Assembly (NCBI RefSeq): GCF_051013375.1 | Contig: NZ_CP142125.1 | Origin: Kordia algicida | GTDB lineage: Bacteria; Bacteroidota; Bacteroidia; Flavobacteriales; Flavobacteriaceae | Strand: one strand, 5' to 3' | DNA length: 64,000 nt | In this document: positions 56,623 through 64,000 of the stretch, piece after piece | How positions within the stretch are numbered: position 1 is the stretch's first letter | How the letters are laid out: every line of letters begins with the position of its first letter | The notes under the pieces: model-generated | Told to the model about the DNA's origin: nothing | Databases searched by the model: none | What the model saw: the letters and a program-made list of their open reading frames with translations, nothing else | Made by a program: the position numbers and the translations under genes

Positions 56623-59600
56623 GTGGCAGAATCAAACGTACTCACACAGGTAAAAAATATAGTTTCCAAAACGCTCAAAATTTCTTTAGAAAAACTTGAT
56701 GCGGATGCAGACTTTGATAGCTTTGGAATTGACTCCATCATTGCAATGGAATTAATGTCAAACCTTTCAAAAGGAATGAACATTTCCATCACGCCAGCAC
56801 AATTCACGGAAGTAAATACGATCAAAGAATTGTCGGTTGCTATTGAAGAATTGACAAGTGAAAACGAAACAACTTCAGCAGAAACAGCAGAAACAGTTCA
56901 AGAAGTAGCGGCGCCAAGCGTTCCGAAACCAAAACCAGTCAACAAGCCAATAAAACGCAACGTTAGGCAACGACAACAAACAGTTTCAAGAAGAAGTAAT
57001 ACGGTAAAAAGAGTTCAAAATCCGCATAAAAACGTACTCGATAAAATTCAGCAAGAATTCGCAATCGATCTAAGCTATCGCAATTTCAATTCTATCGAAG
57101 ATATTGCAGATACGCTCATTAACAATCACTTAGATGAATTATTAGCGCATTACAACATTGTGGATGAACTTCTAGAAGAAACCTACTACGAAGATGAAGC
57201 ATACAGAAACGAAGCAGAAAACTTTTCAGCAGGAATTGCTTACGATGACATTGCAATTGTAGGTGTAAGTTGTAACTTTCCAGATGCGCCAAACGCTGAA
57301 AAATATTGGGAAAACCTAATCGGACAAAAAAACAGTATCAAAGAAATCCCACAATCACGTTGGGATTGGAAAAAATACTACTCGGAAACAAATGCAGAAG
57401 GAAAAACAAACTCAAAATGGGCAGCGTTAATAGAAAATCACGATTGTTTCGATGCAAAATTCTTCAACATTGACGATGAAGAAGCAAAACTCATGGATCC
57501 ACAAGAACGTTTATTGCTTCAAGAAGTATACAAATCGTTTCAAGATGCAGGAATCAATCCGAAAGAACTAAAAGATACCAAAACAGGGATATTTACAAGC
57601 TACGAATACTCAGAATACGAACATTACCTACGTAACAATGTTACCAAACTTGATGTGAAAAATAAACCGTTTTTCTCATCATCAAGCCCAACATATTACT
57701 TATCTAACAGACTTTCGTTTCTATTTGATTTCAATGGGCCAAGCGAAACCTACAATGTAAACTGTGCAGGATCGGCAGTTGCGGTAAACAGAGCGTATCA
57801 ATCCTTACAAAACGGAGAAAGTGATGTTGCGGTAGTTGGTGGTGTATCACTCAATCTCTTTGCAGATGATTACATCGCACTTTCAAAATATGACATGCTT
57901 TCGCCAGATGGAACTTGTGCGGTATTTGATAACAATGCCAACGGTTTTACTCGTGGAGAAGGTGCAGCTTCTGTAGTCTTAAAAAGATTGTCGGATGCAG
58001 AAAAAGATCAAGATAAAATATACGGAGTCATCAAAAGTTGTCATCAAAACAACAGAGGAAACGCTCGATTTTTACAAGAAATTGATACTGAATCTATCAC
58101 AGATGTCATTGCAGATTGCTATGAAAATGCAGCTATAGAACCAACTGGTGTACACTATATTGAAGTAGATGGTTATGCAACAAAATGGGCAGATTCTTTT
58201 GAATATGAAGGTGTCAAAAAAGCCTTTGAAAAAGCAAATAGCGGCGAAAAAAGTTGCGCATTAGGAAGTCTAAAAGGAAACATTGGAAATCTAGAATCTG
58301 TCAATGGTTTGGCAAGCTTCATAAAACTCGCATTATCATTACATCACAAAAAATTTCCAGCATCTATCACCAAAAATGAAGTAAATTCGTTTATAGATAT
58401 TGAAAATAAAAAACATCCATTATACATTGCAGACAAGGAAATTCCGTTTGAAACGATCCGAAAAGAAGAAAGCGAAATCATCAGAGCAGGAATCAATTCT
58501 TTTGCAGATACAGGTGTAAATGTGCATATTCTCTTAGAAGAATACACAAAAACGACCAGAGACTTATCTCCAAAAACCACAGAACCACAACTATTTGTAC
58601 TATCGGCAAAAGATCAAGATCGATTAATACAAACGGTTCAAGATCACATTGCTCACTTAGCTAACGCAGACGAAGCAAACTTTGCAAACGCAATATACAC
58701 TTTACAAACAGGACGTGAAGCGATGGAAGAACGTTTGGCAATCGTAGCAACATCGTTTCAAGATGTTGTAAGCAAACTAAATACGGTAAAAAATGGTTTT
58801 CCTAAAGACAAAAAATCGTTGGAGAAAAAAGGCATCTTTTATGGCGCAGTAAAACAAACAGACGACAATCCGTTAATGGGAATTTTCACAGATGATATGA
58901 CCAAAATGCTCATTCGTGATGGTGCACAAAACGATCGTATGCACAAACTTGCAAACCTATGGACTGCAGGTTTTGACGTACCGTGGAAATCATTATGGGA
59001 AAACAAAAAAGTACAACCAATTTCATTGCCACTCTATCCGTTCTACAAAACGAGACATTGGGCAGAAGTTGTGGGCGAAGCTACAGTGACTTCCATACAA
59101 AATGCTTCCGAAGAAACGAAAGTACCATCGGCAGCAGCCAAAAAACAAACTACAGCAGTAGCACAAGAATGGTTTTTTTACATTTCTGAAAAAGAAAATG
59201 ACGAAAACAACCTGAATGCTATTGAAAAAATGGAGTTGTACTTACAGCAGGAAATCGCAGCAATCTTAAAAGTTTCTGTACATGATGTAGACAAGTCTAA
59301 AAACTTCCTAGAAGTTGGACTAAACTCCATCGACATCGGAACTTTTGTATCAAACACTATGAATCTATTAGGTGTAACAATGTCGCCAGCCATCATCTTC
59401 AACAATCCAGAAGTAAGCAGTTTGGCACGTTATCTCTGCGAAACGTTTCCACAGAAAGTACAAAACGTACGCGTTACAAAAGATGCAAAAAAGGCACAAA
59501 AAGACAATGTTGCTGTTACAATAGAAGATGACGGTGGAAAAGCCTTAATTCCACTGCAAACCAAAGGAAGGAAAAAGCCAATCTTTGCTGTGTCGCCAGG

Positions 59601-60369
59601 CGGAAATGGTACAACACTATCATTTCAACACTTAGTACAAGCACTTGGAACCGATCAACCTTTCTATGGATTGGAATTAGTGATGGGGAAAAATACAAAA
59701 CCAGAAGACATTTCCATCGAAAGTATTGCACAAGTAAACATTGAGGAAATGAAAGAAGTACAAGCAAAAGGTCCGTACCGACTTATGGGACTTTCCAACG
59801 GTGGAATGATTGCTTTTGAAATGGCAAGAATACTCACAGAACAAGGCGAAAAAGTAGCTTTCTTAGGTTTCTTAGACTGTTTCTCACCTTCGCAAAAAGT
59901 CATTGACATGGTCGATGAAATTGTGGGTGTTTTTAATGGGAAATTTACCGATGCCTCGGAAAGTACACTCGATATCGATGTGGAAGCACTCAAAAAAATG
60001 ACCGAAGACAAACGTTTCGATTACCTGTATGAAGTCATCACCAAGCAAGGATTTACCATTCCAAAACAACAATTTGAAACTACATACAACATTGCACGTG
60101 CGATGGATATGAGTTGTCGCGCTTACAATCCTGAAAAACTAACAGCAAAAGTAAATGCAGTATTATTTAGGGCAACAGAAGGTTATATGGAAGGTTATGA
60201 AAATCTTTCTAAAGACTATGGTTGGAATGCACTTTTAGCAGAAAAAATAAAAATAAATCATATAAGAGCAGATCATTTTTCAATTACCGATCAAGCTTCT
60301 AGCGAAATAGTTGCAAAGAAAATTCAAACACTATTCAAAAGACCGCAACGTAAAAAAGTAACCTCATAA
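56623..60369 (+). CDS. Second polyketide synthase: ACP-KS-ACP-thioesterase
   Basis: A 1,248-residue protein with GTG start, 18 bases after the aminotransferase. Domains: ACP (GIDSI, Ser ~38); a basic Gln/Arg linker; KS (~207-641) with the cysteine kept (NVNCAGSA, Cys ~381) but both histidines lost (HGTGT is DGYAT, NIGH is NIGN), that is, a non-extending KS0; a second ACP with GLNSI (Ser ~902, Asn instead of Asp before Ser); and a type I thioesterase (SPGGNGTTLS, nucleophile in GLSNGG, Ser ~1058) that releases the product. The leading ACP probably completes the module left open at the end of the giant synthase. No AT domain. Confidence 0.88.
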   Translation: MAESNVLTQVKNIVSKTLKISLEKLDADADFDSFGIDSIIAMELMSNLSKGMNISITPAQFTEVNTIKELSVAIEELTSENETTSAETAETVQEVAAPSVPKPKPVNKPIKRNVRQRQQTVSRRSNTVKRVQNPHKNVLDKIQQEFAIDLSYRNFNSIEDIADTLINNHLDELLAHYNIVDELLEETYYEDEAYRNEAENFSAGIAYDDIAIVGVSCNFPDAPNAEKYWENLIGQKNSIKEIPQSRWDWKKYYSETNAEGKTNSKWAALIENHDCFDAKFFNIDDEEAKLMDPQERLLLQEVYKSFQDAGINPKELKDTKTGIFTSYEYSEYEHYLRNNVTKLDVKNKPFFSSSSPTYYLSNRLSFLFDFNGPSETYNVNCAGSAVAVNRAYQSLQNGESDVAVVGGVSLNLFADDYIALSKYDMLSPDGTCAVFDNNANGFTRGEGAASVVLKRLSDAEKDQDKIYGVIKSCHQNNRGNARFLQEIDTESITDVIADCYENAAIEPTGVHYIEVDGYATKWADSFEYEGVKKAFEKANSGEKSCALGSLKGNIGNLESVNGLASFIKLALSLHHKKFPASITKNEVNSFIDIENKKHPLYIADKEIPFETIRKEESEIIRAGINSFADTGVNVHILLEEYTKTTRDLSPKTTEPQLFVLSAKDQDRLIQTVQDHIAHLANADEANFANAIYTLQTGREAMEERLAIVATSFQDVVSKLNTVKNGFPKDKKSLEKKGIFYGAVKQTDDNPLMGIFTDDMTKMLIRDGAQNDRMHKLANLWTAGFDVPWKSLWENKKVQPISLPLYPFYKTRHWAEVVGEATVTSIQNASEETKVPSAAAKKQTTAVAQEWFFYISEKENDENNLNAIEKMELYLQQEIAAILKVSVHDVDKSKNFLEVGLNSIDIGTFVSNTMNLLGVTMSPAIIFNNPEVSSLARYLCETFPQKVQNVRVTKDAKKAQKDNVAVTIEDDGGKALIPLQTKGRKKPIFAVSPGGNGTTLSFQHLVQALGTDQPFYGLELVMGKNTKPEDISIESIAQVNIEEMKEVQAKGPYRLMGLSNGGMIAFEMARILTEQGEKVAFLGFLDCFSPSQKVIDMVDEIVGVFNGKFTDASESTLDIDVEALKKMTEDKRFDYLYEVITKQGFTIPKQQFETTYNIARAMDMSCRAYNPEKLTAKVNAVLFRATEGYMEGYENLSKDYGWNALLAEKIKINHIRADHFSITDQASSEIVAKKIQTLFKRPQRKKVTS

Positions 60370-60418
60370 ATGATAATAAGCGTACAAAATTCTCAGAAAT
60401 AATCAATAAAAATCATTA

Positions 60419-61345
60419 ATGAAAGCAGTTATTATCACAAAATACGGTCCGCCAGAAGTATTAGAGATCAGAGACATCGAAAAGCCACAACCTAAAGCAA
60501 ATGAGGTTCTTATAAAAGTACATACAACTACGGCACATGCAGGCGATTCTCGTGTCCGCAGATCAAGCCCTTGGATTGTAGTTCGTTTACTATTTGGTTT
60601 TTTCAAACCCAAAAAAAATCTAATACCTGGCGTTGAACTTTCAGGAACCATAGAAAGTGTAGGACCGAATGCAACACTATTTAAAAAAGGAGATGAGGTA
60701 TATGGTCTAACAGGCTTGCGTTTGGGCTCGTATGCAGAATATTGTTGTATTCCTGAAAAAGTAAAAGATGGAAAACAAGAAACTAGAGGAATCATCAAAA
60801 AAACGCCGAGCAACCTTACGTTGGCAGAATGTGCGGTTGTACCTTCTGCAGCGTTGACAGCATTGAAAAATTTACAAAAAGGAAAAGTAACCAAAGGAAC
60901 AAGTATTTTAATCAATGGTGCTTCAGGAAGTTTGGGAACCTATGCCATTCAATTGGCAAAATATTACGGCGCAGCAGTCACGGCGGTTTGTAGTGGAAAA
61001 AATGCAGAATTGGTAAAATCTATCGGAGCCGATTATGTAATTGATTACACCAAAGAAGATTTTATCAAAGCAGGAAAAAAATATGATGTTGTGTATGATG
61101 CTGTCATGAAATCAACCCGATTCAAGTGTAAAAAAATCCTAAAACCAAAAGGAATCTATCTCAACAATTACTGGCTGCCGAATATCAAAGAAGCTGATAT
61201 GGAAATCATCCATGAATTAATAGAGAAAAACGAATTAAAACCAATTATAGACAGAACCTACGACATGGAAGACGTTGTCGAAGCGCACAAGTACTTAGAT
61301 ACCGAGCGAAAAAAAGGTAATGTCATCATACAAATAGAAAAATAA
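60419..61345 (+). CDS. MDR-family NAD(P)H oxidoreductase (quinone oxidoreductase-like)
   Basis: A 308-residue medium-chain reductase without the structural zinc cysteines. It has the GroES-like start (KAVIITKYGPPEVLEI), HAGDSRVR and the nucleotide-binding NGASGSLGTYAIQLAKY. It most resembles quinone oxidoreductase/RTN4IP1-like enzymes, the same family as enoyl reductases of polyketide systems. Located 50 bases after the thioesterase-containing synthase, it may act in trans as an enoyl reductase on the growing chain. A general detoxification role is the alternative. Confidence 0.75.
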   Translation: MKAVIITKYGPPEVLEIRDIEKPQPKANEVLIKVHTTTAHAGDSRVRRSSPWIVVRLLFGFFKPKKNLIPGVELSGTIESVGPNATLFKKGDEVYGLTGLRLGSYAEYCCIPEKVKDGKQETRGIIKKTPSNLTLAECAVVPSAALTALKNLQKGKVTKGTSILINGASGSLGTYAIQLAKYYGAAVTAVCSGKNAELVKSIGADYVIDYTKEDFIKAGKKYDVVYDAVMKSTRFKCKKILKPKGIYLNNYWLPNIKEADMEIIHELIEKNELKPIIDRTYDMEDVVEAHKYLDTERKKGNVIIQIEK

Positions 61346-61436
61346 AAAGTCAGTAAAACACCTAAAAAAGTACGTATAGCTGACTCGCTTACCAAAATTA
61401 ACTAACAAAAATCAATAAACTACTAAAATTAATTTT

Positions 61437-64000
61437 ATGAAGAATATGCTCAATCCCGTATCGCGCTTCATTAGTAAAATTCCAGAAAAAGTCTTAAAAA
61501 GAAAATGGCTGTACTTGGGATTTTTCATAGCTGCGACCGTTTTCCTAATTATGAATCTAGGAAACTTAAAAATGGACATGACCATTGAAGGTTGGATTCA
61601 GGATGACGATCCTACTAAAATAGCGTTTGATGAATATCACGCGCAATTTGGAAGTGAAGACGGTGTATATATCGTATACAAGCCAAAAGATGGTGATGTA
61701 TTCTCTGAAAAATCATTGAAAATTGTCAAAGGCATTCAAGAAGATTTACTCAATTACAGAGCCAAGTTAAAAGAAGGCGAAGAATCTGCGTTAGATCATA
61801 TCGTAAAAGTAAATACTGTAGTAAATGCGCGTGTATTAACTGCGGAAAACGATTTTCTATATGCGCGTCCGTTAGTAGGTGAAAATGTACCAAAAAGCCA
61901 AGAAAAACGTGAAGAACTAAGAGAAATAGCAAAAGGTGAAAAACAATTTCCGTTGCAATATTTTTCTGATGACATGCAATATGGCGGAATTTACATAGAA
62001 ACCAATTTTGGAGCAATTCCTATTGAAGACGATGTAAAAGTTGACGATCTTATTATGGACGACAACAACATCGATCTTACACTAGAAGAAGCAGCAACCG
62101 ACACAGCAACACCACGTTTTAAGCCAACAGATCAAGTTGATTATTTAAAACTAAACGATGCGATCAACGAAATTCTAAATAAACCAGAATATGCAGAGCA
62201 TTTTGAATATTATGCAGTTGGAAACACGCCTGCGGCAGAATATGACGTAATGATGGTAGAAGAAATGGGAGACTTATACATGGCAGCATTATTAATTATG
62301 ATTGTCTTGTTATGGTATTTCTTCAGAAGATTCTCTGCGGTAACTTGGTCATTAACCATCGTTATCTTAAGTACCATTTGGACACTCGGAATCTCAGCGT
62401 TACTCGGACTAACCATCACAGGATTCTTAATTCTTACCATATTATTAATTCTAACAGTAGGTATTGCCGATTCGGTGCATATCATGTCGGGATACTCATT
62501 CTTACGAAACACTGATGTAGATCACAAAACATCACTCAAAACAATATATGGAACTGTAGGAACGGCGTTACTACTTACTGCAACGACCAACATGGTTGGT
62601 ATCATTGCCTTAAACATTACACCTGTAGTACCAATTCAAACCTTTGCTATCATGTCTACTTTAGGAATCTCGTTAGCATTCCTATTCACAATTTTCCTAT
62701 TACCAATACTAATGGACATTTGGAAGCCTTGGAAAAAAGCAAAAGAAGGTAAAAAATCCTTGGGTAGTAAGATAGGACGTATCTTTCCAAACTTTGCGGT
62801 AATCATGCAAAAAATATTGGACAAAGTAGTTCCTGTGGTAGAAAAAAGACCAATTCCAATCCTAATCATATTTTTCGGAATCATAGCTTTCTGTATATAT
62901 GGAGCAACAATGGTAACGGTAAACTCAAACATGTTAGATCAATATCCAGACGATTCTAAATTCAGAGAAAATGTAGAAATAGCCGACAACAAAATGATGG
63001 GAGCATACAGCATGGTTGTCTTCTTAGATTTAGGAAAAGAAAACGCTTTTAAAGATCCTAAAGTATTAAAATCACTAGATCAATTACAGCGTAAATTCGA
63101 AGAAAAATACGAGAAATACGTAGTAATGACTTCTTCGGTAGCAGATGTTGCCAAAGATGCTTATAAGAAACTAAACTCTGGAAAAGATGACAAATACATC
63201 ATTCCTGAAGATCCACAAGTACTTTCGCAAACCTTGTTCATGTTCAACAACGCAAGTCCGGAAGACAGAAAAAGATTGGTAGGAGACAACTATCAAAAAG
63301 CAAACATAAAAATATCATTGCACAATTATGGTTCATACGAATACAGCAAAGTATTTGAAAATATGCAAAAAGATATTGAAGAAATGGTCGCTAACTTAAA
63401 GAAAGATTACAGTGAAGCAACCGTTTCCATCACTGGAATATTTGCCTTAGCAATGCAAACCGCAGATTACCTTACCAAGAATGAAGTAAACAGTTTTGGA
63501 ATCGCATTAGTTGCCATTTGTATCATTCTTTTAATCGTTTTTGGATCTGCAAAAGTAGGTGCAGCAGCAATGTTTCCAAATTTATTGCCAGCAATTTTAA
63601 CTTTCGGATTGCTTGGTATACTTGGGATTCCGCTAGATTTTTACACAATGATGCTCGCGCCGATCATAATTGGTATATCTGTTGATGATACAGTAACGTT
63701 TATTACTCAGTATCGTCATGAAGTAATAAAAGATGGAAACATAAAAAGAGCATTGCGTTACACAATGAAAGAAGCTGGTCAAGCATTATTATTTACCTCA
63801 TTAGTCTTAGGACTTGGTTTCGGAATCATGTCTGTTGCAGCTGCCGCAGGAACATCCAACATGGGGAAATTTGGATTCATTGCAATCATTGCAGGATTAA
63901 TGTGTGACTTATTCTTTTTACCAGCTCTAATCATTGTTTTCAATCTAAATTTTGGTGTAAAAAATAAAACATCAGACGATGGGGAAACAGGAACTAATTT
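61437..64000 (+). CDS. RND/MMPL-family exporter, C-terminus beyond the window
   Basis: At least 854 residues, open at the right edge. One membrane span near residue 30 is followed by a large periplasmic loop, then a block of spans with the family motif GIADSVHIM. A second copy follows: a span, a periplasmic domain, then ISVDDTVTFITQYRH and further spans. The duplicated layout with an Asp in each half's central helix is that of proton-driven RND lipid/hydrophobe transporters. It probably exports the synthase product with the barrel at 53323. The last visible residues are polar, so little is likely missing. Confidence 0.85.
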   Translation, partial: MKNMLNPVSRFISKIPEKVLKRKWLYLGFFIAATVFLIMNLGNLKMDMTIEGWIQDDDPTKIAFDEYHAQFGSEDGVYIVYKPKDGDVFSEKSLKIVKGIQEDLLNYRAKLKEGEESALDHIVKVNTVVNARVLTAENDFLYARPLVGENVPKSQEKREELREIAKGEKQFPLQYFSDDMQYGGIYIETNFGAIPIEDDVKVDDLIMDDNNIDLTLEEAATDTATPRFKPTDQVDYLKLNDAINEILNKPEYAEHFEYYAVGNTPAAEYDVMMVEEMGDLYMAALLIMIVLLWYFFRRFSAVTWSLTIVILSTIWTLGISALLGLTITGFLILTILLILTVGIADSVHIMSGYSFLRNTDVDHKTSLKTIYGTVGTALLLTATTNMVGIIALNITPVVPIQTFAIMSTLGISLAFLFTIFLLPILMDIWKPWKKAKEGKKSLGSKIGRIFPNFAVIMQKILDKVVPVVEKRPIPILIIFFGIIAFCIYGATMVTVNSNMLDQYPDDSKFRENVEIADNKMMGAYSMVVFLDLGKENAFKDPKVLKSLDQLQRKFEEKYEKYVVMTSSVADVAKDAYKKLNSGKDDKYIIPEDPQVLSQTLFMFNNASPEDRKRLVGDNYQKANIKISLHNYGSYEYSKVFENMQKDIEEMVANLKKDYSEATVSITGIFALAMQTADYLTKNEVNSFGIALVAICIILLIVFGSAKVGAAAMFPNLLPAILTFGLLGILGIPLDFYTMMLAPIIIGISVDDTVTFITQYRHEVIKDGNIKRALRYTMKEAGQALLFTSLVLGLGFGIMSVAAAAGTSNMGKFGFIAIIAGLMCDLFFLPALIIVFNLNFGVKNKTSDDGETGTN

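Noticed and set aside
1..64000. CRISPR arrays, insertion sequences, tRNA or rRNA genes
   Set aside because: I looked for regular repeats with spacers, transposase motifs with terminal inverted repeats and clover-leaf sequences and saw none that I could support.

Overview
The window is AT-rich, about one third GC by eye. Promoters have the Bacteroidetes form (TTTG, about 19 bases, then TAnnTTTG), and Shine-Dalgarno sequences are largely absent. Several proteins carry type IX secretion sorting domains, and there is a SusC/SusD pair. Together these point to a marine member of the Flavobacteriaceae. A Kordia-like genus is my guess, not something the sequence proves. Almost everything reads on the + strand; the one clear exception is a LacI-type regulator at 38.0-39.0 kb.

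Region 1 (1-14.4 kb) is a polysaccharide-degradation operon that enters from the left. It holds two adjacent GH144-like glucanases (the first cut by the window edge), two secreted alpha/beta-hydrolases, a GH3 beta-glucosidase, a GH2 glycosidase, an S1 sulfatase, a GH43-like lipoprotein, an endonuclease/exonuclease/phosphatase-fold protein and a sugar-proton symporter. It ends at a good intrinsic terminator. The sulfatase, esterases and varied glycosidases suggest a decorated, sulfated glycan, but the substrate cannot be named.

Region 2 (14.7-24.2 kb) is a sensor kinase / LytTR response regulator pair followed by two large secreted type IX cargo proteins. Both cargo genes are preceded by a nearly identical pair of direct repeats, spaced 21 bases, just upstream of the promoter. 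This is what a LytTR binding site looks like, so the four genes probably form a small closed regulon.

Region 3 (24.4-41.5 kb) is a complete alginate utilisation locus: three PL7 lyase genes (one with two tandem lyase domains), KdgF, SusC, SusD, a PKD-domain surface lipoprotein, a uronate transporter, a DEH reductase, KDG kinase and KDPG aldolase. It is controlled by a GntR/FadR-family protein (operator TGGTTAACCA at three places, twice overlapping the -7 box) and a LacI-family protein (two palindromes flanking its divergent promoter region). A second, truncated LacI-like gene overlaps the aldolase gene. The susC leader and the leader of the inner-membrane transporter share an unexplained RNA-like element. 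A decayed type IX sorting domain lies at 25.5 kb.

Region 4 (41.5 kb to the right end) is a biosynthetic cluster that I regard as the most novel part. A NusG-like specialised antiterminator and a hairpin leader precede a 3,522-residue polyketide synthase. Its N-terminus joins a carrier protein, a DUF2156/MprF-type acyltransferase-like domain and a tryptophanase/tyrosine phenol-lyase-like PLP domain to KS-DH-KR-ACP-KS-DH. Then come a DUF1302-like outer-membrane barrel, a glutamate-1-semialdehyde-type aminotransferase with an inserted cysteine cluster, a second synthase (ACP, a ketosynthase without its histidines, ACP, thioesterase), an MDR-family reductase and an RND/MMPL exporter cut by the right edge. 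No acyltransferase domain is present, so this is a trans-AT system. The product is probably an aminated polyketide or modified amino-acyl lipid that is exported, but its structure is unknown.
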